64,000 nt of DNA, from assembly GCA_963805505.1 (NCBI GenBank), contig CAWDUP010000001.1, positions 310,001 to 374,000 on the forward strand. The letters run 5' to 3'. Below are positions 32,077 to 39,701 of this stretch, piece by piece. The stretch's first letter is position 1; each line of letters begins with the position of its first letter. The DNA comes from JANPBY01 sp963805505 (GTDB lineage: Bacteria; Actinomycetota; Actinomycetes; DATJPE01). The notes beneath the pieces were generated by a model. It did no database searches. It saw only the letters and a program-made list of their open reading frames with translations, and had not been told where the DNA came from. A program made the position numbers and the translations under genes.

Positions 32077-33066
32077 ATGCAGACCGAAGCCGTCGAGTTC
32101 TTCAGCGAGGGCGCCACGATCAGCGCGCTGTGGCGCACCCCTGACCCGGACGATTCCCGCCCCGGTCGCCTGCGCGCGATCGTCCAGGGGCCGGGCTGGC
32201 TGGGGCTCAAGGACGCCAAGCTCTACGTCCGCTACCACGAAGCGTTCGTGGCAGCCGGCTTCGGCGTGCTCGTCTTCGACTACCGCGGGTTCGGAGACTC
32301 AGGTGGCGACCGCGGTGTTCTCTCGCCGGCCGACCAGCTCACCGATCTCGTCAACGCCGTCACCTATCTGACGACGCGCGAGGACGTCGACCCCGACGCC
32401 ATCGGGGTCTTCGGCACCGGGGGAACGGGCGGAGGCAACGCCGTTCTGCTGGCGGCTGCGGACGCGCGGGTCAAAGCCGCCGTCAGCCAAGTGCCGGTGG
32501 CGGACGGATCGGACTGGCTGCACCGGATGCGCCCCGAGCACGAGTGGCTGAGCTTCCTCGCCGAGCTCGATGAGGACCGCAAGCAGCGGGTCCTGACCGG
32601 CCAAGGCCGGAAGGTCCACCCGCGCGAGGGGATCATGGTTCCGACGCCGGAGCGCACGGCGACGACCATCAAGGCCGACGTCGACGACCGGATCCCTTCG
32701 GAGGTCTCGCTGTCCGCGGCCGAGGCGATCCTCGCCTATCGCCCGATCGACGCGGCGCGCACGCTGACGACCCCGCTGATGGTCATCGCGGTCGAGGGTG
32801 ATGCGACGACCCCCACCGACCACGCGCAGGCGTTGTACGACGCGGCGCGCGGCCCGAAGTCGCTGATCATCCAGCGCCACACCACGCACTACGCCGCGTA
32901 CGACCGCTACTGGACCCAGACGACGCCGCGAATGGTGGCCTGGCTGGACGCCTACGTCCGCCCCGCCGACCTGACCGTCCACAGCGCAGTCAACGCGGCA
33001 CCCACGCAGGCGGCACTCACGCACTCAGCAGCAGCGACCATCGAGCATCTGGAGGCTCCCGAATGA
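32077..33066 (+). CDS. Alpha/beta hydrolase lacking the usual nucleophile serine
   Basis: 329 residues from ATG 32077, nine bases after the previous stop. The fold is clear: GPGWLGLKDAKLY (oxyanion region), LVFDYRGFGDSGG, then the elbow and AAVSQVPVADGSDW, TTPLMVIAVEGDATTP (acid) and the late HTTHYAAYDRYW (His). At the nucleophile elbow, where relatives have GTSYGGG or GISxGGG, residues 113-120 are GTGGTGGG, so no Ser, Cys or Asp is present; Thr117 is the only hydroxyl after Thr114. It may be a Thr-dependent or non-hydrolytic member, or inactive. Its stop overlaps the next start. Confidence 0.82.
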   Translation: MQTEAVEFFSEGATISALWRTPDPDDSRPGRLRAIVQGPGWLGLKDAKLYVRYHEAFVAAGFGVLVFDYRGFGDSGGDRGVLSPADQLTDLVNAVTYLTTREDVDPDAIGVFGTGGTGGGNAVLLAAADARVKAAVSQVPVADGSDWLHRMRPEHEWLSFLAELDEDRKQRVLTGQGRKVHPREGIMVPTPERTATTIKADVDDRIPSEVSLSAAEAILAYRPIDAARTLTTPLMVIAVEGDATTPTDHAQALYDAARGPKSLIIQRHTTHYAAYDRYWTQTTPRMVAWLDAYVRPADLTVHSAVNAAPTQAALTHSAAATIEHLEAPE

Positions 33067-34460
33067 CCGTTGATCTGCGCATCACCGGAGGAACGGTCAT
33101 GACGCCGTCAGGAGCCGTCGACGCCGATGTGCTCGTCGACGACGGGCTGATCGTTGGCCTGGTCACACCGGCGACCGCACCGGAGGCGGCCGACGTCGTC
33201 GACGCGACGGGAAAGGTCGTCCTGCCCGGGATGATCGATGTCCACGTGCACACCCGCGAGCCCGGCTTCACGCACAAGGAAGACATCTTCACGACGAGTC
33301 AGCAGGCCGCGGCCGGTGGCGTGACGACCATCTTCGGGATGCCCAACCTCAACCCGCCGACCAGCACCGCCGAGACCCTGCAGGAGGTCTTCGACCTCTA
33401 CGCCGAGAAGTCGATCGTCGACTACAACCACAACCCGGCCGCGACCATCCCGGACGAGATCGCGCCGATGGCTGCCATGGGCATCAACGCCTACAAGATC
33501 TACATGGTGGTCGACACCGGACGGACCTATCCACACCCGGCCGGCACCGGCATGCACGGGCACGGCGAGCTGCTCCAGATGATGGACATCATCGCCAAGA
33601 CCGGAAAGCGCTTCATCATTCATCCGCACGACCAGTCGTTGATGGACTACATCGAAGGTGCCGTCCAGGCGCGCGGCGACAACACGCCACAGGGTTATGC
33701 GGAGGCGTACGCCGCACGCGACGGCGTCATCTGGGACACCGCTATCGAGGTGATCCTGCGGCTGGCTGAAGCATCGGGCTGCAAGGTGCACCTCGCCCAC
33801 ATGCAGACCCGCCGGTCGGTGGAGGCGGTCAAGCGGGCTAGGGCTGCCGGAGTGGACGTCACCTGCGAGGTCAATCACTGGCTGCCGTTCCTGTCGACCT
33901 GGGACGACGTCGAGCGTCTCGGCCCGTACGCCTTGTCCTATTGGGTTCCCGACGACGCGCGAGCGGCGATCTGGGACGCGCTGCGCGACGGCACCATCGA
34001 CTGCTTCTCCTCCGACCACGCCCCGCACACTCGCGAGGAGAAGGAGATCGGCTGGACCGAGATGTGGAGCGCCCACACCGGGACCCCCGGCATCCAGTAC
34101 TTCTACCCGCTGGCCCTGGATGCCGTCGTCCGTGGCGAGCTGACGCTCGAGCGAGTCGTCGACCTGATGGCCACCAACCCGGCCAAGCACTTCGGTCTGG
34201 CTGGGACCAAGGGTTCGTTGCTGCCCGGCTATGACGCTGACGTGGTCATCGCAGACCTCGATGCGCCCTGGACGATCACCAACGACGGCGTGCTGTCGAA
34301 GATCGGTTGGACGTGCTACGACGGCCGGGCGTGCGCCGCGTCGATCGAACGCACCTACGTACGGGGCCGTGAGGTCTACGCCCACGGAAAGGTCACTGGC
34401 GAGCCGGGTCTCGGTCGTCTCGCTGTGGGGAGCAACGACACCCTGGAGGGTGCACGATGA
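33063..34460 (+). CDS. Dihydroorotase/dihydropyrimidinase-type cyclic amidohydrolase
   Basis: 465 residues from ATG 33063 overlapping the previous stop. Binuclear-metal cyclic amidase of the hydantoinase/allantoinase/dihydroorotase superfamily: His61 and His63 in HVHTREPG, Lys145 (carbamylated bridging Lys) in NAYKIYM, His187 in FIIHPHD, the next His in VHLAHMQT and Asp318 in SSDHAPH. These enzymes hydrolyse cyclic amides or imides. In this operon it could open an N-heterocycle or lactam formed by the LLM enzymes; it is not part of a pyrimidine-biosynthesis cluster. The stop overlaps the next ATG. Confidence 0.92.
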   Translation: MTVDLRITGGTVMTPSGAVDADVLVDDGLIVGLVTPATAPEAADVVDATGKVVLPGMIDVHVHTREPGFTHKEDIFTTSQQAAAGGVTTIFGMPNLNPPTSTAETLQEVFDLYAEKSIVDYNHNPAATIPDEIAPMAAMGINAYKIYMVVDTGRTYPHPAGTGMHGHGELLQMMDIIAKTGKRFIIHPHDQSLMDYIEGAVQARGDNTPQGYAEAYAARDGVIWDTAIEVILRLAEASGCKVHLAHMQTRRSVEAVKRARAAGVDVTCEVNHWLPFLSTWDDVERLGPYALSYWVPDDARAAIWDALRDGTIDCFSSDHAPHTREEKEIGWTEMWSAHTGTPGIQYFYPLALDAVVRGELTLERVVDLMATNPAKHFGLAGTKGSLLPGYDADVVIADLDAPWTITNDGVLSKIGWTCYDGRACAASIERTYVRGREVYAHGKVTGEPGLGRLAVGSNDTLEGAR

Positions 34461-35431
34461 AGTTTGGACTGTTGCTGCCGCACTTCGGTGAGCAGGCCTC
34501 TCGCGAGAAGCTCCTTGACGGGTCAAAGCGCGCCGAGGAGCTCGGCTTCGACTCGGTCTGGGTCCGGGACCATCTGGTCTTCGAGCCGCACGGTGAGATG
34601 GAGAAGCCGAACCGGACGTTCTACGACGCGCTGACCACCCTCACGGCGATCGGTGCCGTGACCGAGCGCATCGAGCTGGGAACCGGCTCTCTCATTCCGT
34701 TCCGTCATCCGCTGACGACCGCGCTGATGGCCGGGACGATCACCCAGCTCGTCGGGCCTCGGCTCATCCTCGGCTTCGGCGCCGGCACCTTCGACCACGA
34801 GTTCGAGGCGATCGGCTGGGGCGGCAAGGACCGAGTCGAGCTGGTCCGTTCCAACGCCGAGATCCTCCGTCGGGTGTTCACCGAGAACGACGTGACGTAC
34901 GCCGATGACAACTTCTCCTTCGAGAACGTGACGATCGAGCCCAAGCCGGTCGGCGGTCGTCCGCCGTTCTGGTACTGCGGCGCGACGCCGCGCTCGGCGC
35001 GGCTGGCCGTAGAGTTCTGTGATGGGTGGATGCCTGGACGGATCTCGATGGCCACGCTCGACAAGCGGGTGAGGACCATGCGTGAGCTGTCCGCGGAGCA
35101 GGGTGCGCGCGTCCCGACCGTCGCGGTGATACCGCCCACCTCGATCGAGGAGACCCGTGAGGAGGCGCTGAAGCACGTGAACATCCCCGGTCTGCTCGCG
35201 TGGGCCAACAAGGCGAAGTTCGCGGTCAAACCGCCGTCCGGGACGTTCGAGACCGTCGAGGACCTGTCCGGACAGCTGATCGCGGGCAACCCCGACGAGG
35301 CCGTCGCGGAGATCGAGAAGTTCCGCGAGGTCGGGGTCGAGCACCTGGTGTTCGACTTCCGCTTCAAGTTCGACCGCTGGTTCGAGCAGATCGAGCTTCT
35401 GGGCACCGAAGTGCTGCCGAAGCTGCGATGA
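34457..35431 (+). CDS. LLM-class flavin- or F420-dependent oxidoreductase (second)
   Basis: 324 residues from ATG 34457 overlapping the previous stop (ATGA). Luciferase-like barrel: MKFGLLLPHFGEQASREKLL, GFDSVWVRDHLVFEPHG, RIELGTGSLIPFRHPLTTAL, LILGFGAGTFDHEFEAIGW and PPFWYCGATPRSARLAVE. The sequence is closer to monooxygenase-like LLM proteins than to the TIGR03557 group, so it may use FMN or F420. It sits directly before fbiC with a four-base overlap, which favours F420. Confidence 0.88.
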   Translation: MKFGLLLPHFGEQASREKLLDGSKRAEELGFDSVWVRDHLVFEPHGEMEKPNRTFYDALTTLTAIGAVTERIELGTGSLIPFRHPLTTALMAGTITQLVGPRLILGFGAGTFDHEFEAIGWGGKDRVELVRSNAEILRRVFTENDVTYADDNFSFENVTIEPKPVGGRPPFWYCGATPRSARLAVEFCDGWMPGRISMATLDKRVRTMRELSAEQGARVPTVAVIPPTSIEETREEALKHVNIPGLLAWANKAKFAVKPPSGTFETVEDLSGQLIAGNPDEAVAEIEKFREVGVEHLVFDFRFKFDRWFEQIELLGTEVLPKLR

Positions 35432-38034
35432 CCTCATCCGCACTGGCGTCGCCCGGTCAGTCGGCGATCCGCCGGGCGCTCGCCCGCGCGGGCAGCGCGA
35501 AGGCGTTGGACGTCGCCGAGGCCACGGTGCTGCTGCAGGTACGCGGCGACGACCTGGTGCGGCTGTGCGAGGCGGCCGCGCGCGTGCGAGACCTCGGGCT
35601 GGAGACGGCCGGCCGTCCGGGCGTCGTGACCTACAGCCGCAAGGTCTTCATCCCGCTGACCCGGTTGTGTCGAGACCGTTGCCACTACTGCACTTTCGCC
35701 ACCGTGCCCGGGCGCCTGCCCGCCGCTTACCTCGAGCCTGACGAGGTGCTGGAGATCGCCCGGCGGGGGGCGGAGCTCGGTTGCAAGGAGGCGCTGTTCA
35801 CTCTCGGCGACCGGCCCGAGGACCGGTGGCCGGCAGCCCGGGAGTGGCTTGATGCTCGGGGCTACGACTCGACGTTGGGCTATGTCCGTGCGATGGCCGT
35901 GCGAGTGCTGGAGGAGACCGGGCTGCTGCCGCACCTCAATCCAGGGGTCATGTCCTGGGAGGAGCTGTTGCGGCTGCGCGCCGTGGCTCCGTCGATGGGG
36001 CTCATGCTGGAGTCCACGTCCAGGCGTCTCATCGACGAGGTCGGTGGCTGCCACTACGGGTCTCCGGACAAGGACCCCGAGGTGCGTCTGCGGGTCATCG
36101 AGGACGCCGGCCGCCTGAACATCCCGTTCACTACCGGGATCCTGGTCGGGATCGGTGAGACCTACACCGACCGGGCGGAGTCCTTGTTCGCGCTGCGAGC
36201 GGCCGCCCGACGCGCCGGCCACGTGCAAGAAGTCATCGTGCAGAACTTCCGGGCCAAGCCCGAGACTGCGATGGCCGACGAGCCGGACACCGAGGCCGAG
36301 GAGTTCCTGGCCGCCGTGGCGGTCGCCAGGTTGGTGCTCGGCCCCGGGATGCGCATCCAGGTGCCACCGAACCTGTCCGAACCGGCCGAGATCGGGCGAC
36401 TTCTGGCGGCGGGCGTCGACGACTGGGGTGGGGTCAGTCCGCTGACCCCAGATCACGTCAATCCGGAGCGCCCGTGGCCGCAGCTCGACGACCTGCAGCG
36501 ATGGACCGCCGAGGCGGGCTTCACGCTGCGCGAACGGTTGACCGTCCACCCCGAGTACGTGCGCCGCGAGGCGCCCTGGCTGGATCCGCGGATCCTGCCG
36601 CACGTCCGCGCGCTCGCCGACGCGTCGTCCGGGCTTGCGGTCGAGGGCCGGGTCCCGCAGGGACAGCCGTGGCAGGAGCCCGACCCGGAGTGGGGGAGCA
36701 GCGGCCGGGTCGACCTCAACATGGACATCGACGTGACTGGTCGCACCGAGGATCGTCGCGGCGACTTCGACGAGGTCTACGGCGACTGGGCCGACCTTCG
36801 TGAAGGTGTGGCCGAGCGGCACGGGCTCGAGCCGATCATCCCCGTTGGTGGGGTGCCGGAACGGCTCGAGCGCGACGCGGCCGAGGCCCTTCGGACGGCC
36901 GAGAAGGACCCCCGGGCGCTGACCGAGCAGCAGGCGCTCGCCTTGGCCGTCGCCGACGGCCCGGCCCTGGTCGAGCTGGCCCGCCTCGCCGACGCCGTAC
37001 GCCGAGATGTCGTCGGCGACACCGTCACCTACGTCGTCAACCGCAACATCAACTTCACCAACGTCTGCTACACCGGCTGCCGGTTCTGCGCCTTCGCCCA
37101 ACGACGAACCGACGCCGACGCCTACACGTTGTCCCTTGACGAGGTCGCCGACCGCGCCGAGGCTGCCTGGCTTGCCGGCGCCACCGAGGTCTGCCTGCAG
37201 GGGGGCATCGACCCCGATCTCCCCGGAACTGCCTACTTCGACCTCGCCCGGGCCGTGAAGGCCAGAGTTCCGGGCATCCACCTGCACGCGTTCAGCCCGA
37301 TGGAGGTCGTCAACGGCGCGTCACGCACCGGGATGTCGATCCACGACTTCCTGGTGGCACTGAAGGAATCCGGCCTCGACTCGGTGCCCGGCACCGCGGC
37401 CGAGATCCTCGACGACGACGTGCGGTGGGTGCTGACCAAGGGCAAGCTCCCGACCGCGTCCTGGATCGAAGTCATCACCACCGCCCATCGAGTGGGGCTC
37501 CCCTCGAGCTCGACGATGATGTACGGCCACGTGGACGCTCCCAAGCACTGGGTCGCCCACCTTCGGCTGCTCGCTGACCTGCAGGACGACACCGGCGGGT
37601 TCACCGAGTTCGTGCCACTGCCGTTCGTGCACCAGAACTCGCCGATCTATCTGGCAGGAGCCGCCCGCCCCGGCCCGACGCAACGCGACAACATCGCGGT
37701 GCACGCCCTGGCTCGACTGCTCCTGCACGGCCGCATCGACCACGTGCAGACCTCTTGGGTGAAGCTCGGCGTCGAGGGCACCAGAGCGATGCTGCGCTCC
37801 GGGGTCGACGACCTCGGTGGCACGTTGATGGAGGAGACCATCTCCCGCATGGCCGGCTCGGCACACGGATCGGCCAAGACGCCTGCCGAGCTGGAGGAGA
37901 TGACCGACGGTCGCCCGGTGCGGCAACGCACGACCACCTACGGCGAAGTGCCGGCCGAGCGCCAGCTGGCCAGCCGGCGGGTGACGTCCTACCTGCCACT
38001 CCTGTCGGCCCAGCCCGCAGGAGCTGGGCGGTGA
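35428..38034 (+). CDS. fbiC: 7,8-didemethyl-8-hydroxy-5-deazariboflavin (FO) synthase, CofG-CofH fusion
   Basis: 868 residues from ATG 35428, overlapping the LLM stop. Two radical-SAM halves make FO, the chromophore of F420. The CofG half has CRDRCHYC (Cys81, Cys85, Cys88); the CofH half has CYTGCRFC (Cys547, Cys551, Cys554) followed by AQRRTDADAYTL. Length matches mycobacterial FbiC (about 856). Further typical blocks are HLNPGVMSWEEL, HLHAFSPMEV and GHVDAPKHWVAHL. It sits in a catabolic operon rather than with fbiA/fbiB, which are not in the window. The frame is open upstream to 35200, but that part overlaps the LLM gene and is not coding. Confidence 0.95.
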   Translation: MTSSALASPGQSAIRRALARAGSAKALDVAEATVLLQVRGDDLVRLCEAAARVRDLGLETAGRPGVVTYSRKVFIPLTRLCRDRCHYCTFATVPGRLPAAYLEPDEVLEIARRGAELGCKEALFTLGDRPEDRWPAAREWLDARGYDSTLGYVRAMAVRVLEETGLLPHLNPGVMSWEELLRLRAVAPSMGLMLESTSRRLIDEVGGCHYGSPDKDPEVRLRVIEDAGRLNIPFTTGILVGIGETYTDRAESLFALRAAARRAGHVQEVIVQNFRAKPETAMADEPDTEAEEFLAAVAVARLVLGPGMRIQVPPNLSEPAEIGRLLAAGVDDWGGVSPLTPDHVNPERPWPQLDDLQRWTAEAGFTLRERLTVHPEYVRREAPWLDPRILPHVRALADASSGLAVEGRVPQGQPWQEPDPEWGSSGRVDLNMDIDVTGRTEDRRGDFDEVYGDWADLREGVAERHGLEPIIPVGGVPERLERDAAEALRTAEKDPRALTEQQALALAVADGPALVELARLADAVRRDVVGDTVTYVVNRNINFTNVCYTGCRFCAFAQRRTDADAYTLSLDEVADRAEAAWLAGATEVCLQGGIDPDLPGTAYFDLARAVKARVPGIHLHAFSPMEVVNGASRTGMSIHDFLVALKESGLDSVPGTAAEILDDDVRWVLTKGKLPTASWIEVITTAHRVGLPSSSTMMYGHVDAPKHWVAHLRLLADLQDDTGGFTEFVPLPFVHQNSPIYLAGAARPGPTQRDNIAVHALARLLLHGRIDHVQTSWVKLGVEGTRAMLRSGVDDLGGTLMEETISRMAGSAHGSAKTPAELEEMTDGRPVRQRTTTYGEVPAERQLASRRVTSYLPLLSAQPAGAGR

Positions 38035-38651
38035 CCGGTTCGGGCGACTGGGTCGTGGTCGTTCCGGTGAAGGACTTCCCCCGTGCGAAGTCGCGGATGG
38101 CAGGGGTCGGCTCACGCGAGGGCCTCGCGGTGGCGCTGGCGGCAGACACGGTGGCGACCGTGCGTGCGACGCCCGGCGTACGGACCTGCCTGGTCGTCGG
38201 TGGCCCTGGCGTGCGTCCCTACGCCCTCACCTGGGGAGCGGAGTTCCTCACGGAGCCGTACGAAGGCGGGCTCAACGCGGCGCTGCGTGCGGGCCGCGAT
38301 GCAGCGTGGGAGGCCGGGCACGCACAGGTGACGTTGCTGGTGTCGGACCTCCCGCTCCTCACGTCCGACGCGCTGGCCGAAGCACTCGAGCTCGTACCCG
38401 CCAGCGGCGTCGCCGTGGTGGGCGACGCCGCCGGCACCGGCACAACGATGCTCGCGGCACGCGATGGCCGCCGGCTGCGGCCCAAGTTCGGGCCCGGGTC
38501 GTTGGCCCGACACCGGGCGACGGCGCTCGACCTCAGCGACCGGTGCGCCGAAGGCCTGCGCCAGGACCTGGACACCTTCGACCATCTCGTGGCCATGCGC
38601 CTGCCAGCCGGCGGGCGAACCCGCCGGTGGCAGGAGCAGCTTCAGCGGTAG
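38031..38651 (+). CDS. fbiD: Phosphoenolpyruvate/2-phospholactate guanylyltransferase (FbiD/CofC)
   Basis: 206 residues from GTG 38031 overlapping the fbiC stop (GTGA). FbiD activates phosphoenolpyruvate with GTP, giving the side-chain precursor that FbiA joins to FO. Family motifs are VVVPVKDFPRAKSRM at the nucleotide-binding N-terminus, EPYEGGLNAALRAG, TLLVSDLPLLTSDAL with the metal Asp, and KFGPGSLARH near the end. With fbiC it forms the last two genes of the operon. Its last ten bases overlap panB on the opposite strand. Confidence 0.93.
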   Translation: MTGSGDWVVVVPVKDFPRAKSRMAGVGSREGLAVALAADTVATVRATPGVRTCLVVGGPGVRPYALTWGAEFLTEPYEGGLNAALRAGRDAAWEAGHAQVTLLVSDLPLLTSDALAEALELVPASGVAVVGDAAGTGTTMLAARDGRRLRPKFGPGSLARHRATALDLSDRCAEGLRQDLDTFDHLVAMRLPAGGRTRRWQEQLQR

Positions 38652-39472
38652 CTGTGCTCCTCGGCGGGATAGCTGCCGTCGACGACCTCGCCCGCCCATT
38701 GCTGGACTGCGCCGGTGAGCACCGTGCGCAGGTCGGCGTACTGCTTGACGAACTTCGGCGTCCGCGGACTGAGCCCCGCGAGGTCCTGCCACACGAGCAC
38801 CTGCGCGTCGCATCCGGCTCCGGCGCCGATGCCGATCGTGGGGATCTCGAGCATGCTGGTGACCCGGCTGGCCAGGTCCTCGGGCACGACCTCCAGGACG
38901 ACCGCGAACGCACCGGCATGCTCCAGGGCCTTGGCGTCGCGCAGCAGCTGGTCACCGGCTTCGCCTCGACCCTGCACGCGGTAGCCGCCCAAGGCGTTCA
39001 CCGACTGTGGGGTCAACCCGAGATGGCCCATGACGGGTACGCCTGCCGCCACCAACGCCTCGACCTGCGGCAGAACCCGTTGCCCGCCTTCGAGCTTCAC
39101 AGCCTGGGCGCCGGACTCCTTGACGAATCGGGCGGCGGTGGTGAGTGCCTGCTCGGGGGAGGCTTGGTAGGAGCCGAACGGAAGGTCGGCGACCACCATC
39201 GCCCGCGACGTCGCGCGCACCACGGCGGAGACCAGCGGGATCAGCTCGTCGACGGTGACCGGCAGCGTGGAGTCGTGGCCGTAGACGACCATCGACGCCG
39301 AGTCGCCGACGAGCAGTACCGGGATGCCAGAGGCGTCGAACAACTCGGCGGTCAGCGCGTCGTAGGACGTGAGCATCGGCCACCGCTCGCCGGAGGACTT
39401 GGCGGCGGCTAGGTCGCGGATGGTGATGCGGCGCCCGGTGGCGGCACCGCCGTACAGGCCGGAATCGGCCAT
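38642..39472 (-). CDS. panB: 3-methyl-2-oxobutanoate hydroxymethyltransferase
   Basis: 276 residues from ATG 39472 with GGAG upstream. First committed step of pantothenate (CoA) synthesis: adds the one-carbon unit of 5,10-methylene-tetrahydrofolate to 2-oxoisovalerate. Characteristic blocks are MLTSYDALTAELFDASG, LLVGDSASMVVYGHDSTLPV (metal Asp and Ser), VVADLPFGSYQ, VKLEGG, MGHLGLTPQSVNALGGYRVQ and IPTIGIGAGAGCDAQVLV. Complete length. It converges on the catabolic operon, overlapping fbiD by ten bases. Confidence 0.96.
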   Translation of the reverse strand: MADSGLYGGAATGRRITIRDLAAAKSSGERWPMLTSYDALTAELFDASGIPVLLVGDSASMVVYGHDSTLPVTVDELIPLVSAVVRATSRAMVVADLPFGSYQASPEQALTTAARFVKESGAQAVKLEGGQRVLPQVEALVAAGVPVMGHLGLTPQSVNALGGYRVQGRGEAGDQLLRDAKALEHAGAFAVVLEVVPEDLASRVTSMLEIPTIGIGAGAGCDAQVLVWQDLAGLSPRTPKFVKQYADLRTVLTGAVQQWAGEVVDGSYPAEEHSYR

Positions 39473-39614
39473 GGAATTCTCCTTGTCGTCTCGAGGCCCT
39501 TGCGGGTCCCCGTACGGAACGGGTGAACGTCTCCAGGGTAGCCCTCCGGCGGCGACACGCCTATGGCTCGCGTGGCGCGCCGAGGCAGGGGAATGCGGGC
39601 CGAAGCGGAACGGT

Positions 39615-39673
39615 TGCGTCTCGTAAGAAAGATCCGTTACGGTACAGTTCCGAAACGGAAGCGTTCCGAAACT
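39615..39673 (+). promoter_or_regulatory. Promoter and TetR-type operator before the DHA2 exporter
   Basis: TTGCGT (39615-39620) and TACGGT (39639-39644) could be -35 and -10. Just downstream, TTCCGAAACGGAA (39649-39661) is a 5-3-5 palindrome, and GTTCCGAAAC occurs twice (39648-39657 and 39664-39673), 16 bases apart. The exporter operon ends with a TetR gene, so this is the likely autoregulatory site. Confidence 0.55.
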
Positions 39674-39701
39674 TCGCTGCTCCTCGGAAGGTCCTCACCG
39701 C

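Noticed and set aside
35200..35427. N-terminal extension of fbiC
   Set aside because: Lies fully inside the LLM oxidoreductase gene and lacks FbiC similarity; ATG 35428 gives the expected length.
35434..37287. 617-codon minus-strand open frame
   Set aside because: Shadow of fbiC; no recognisable domain.
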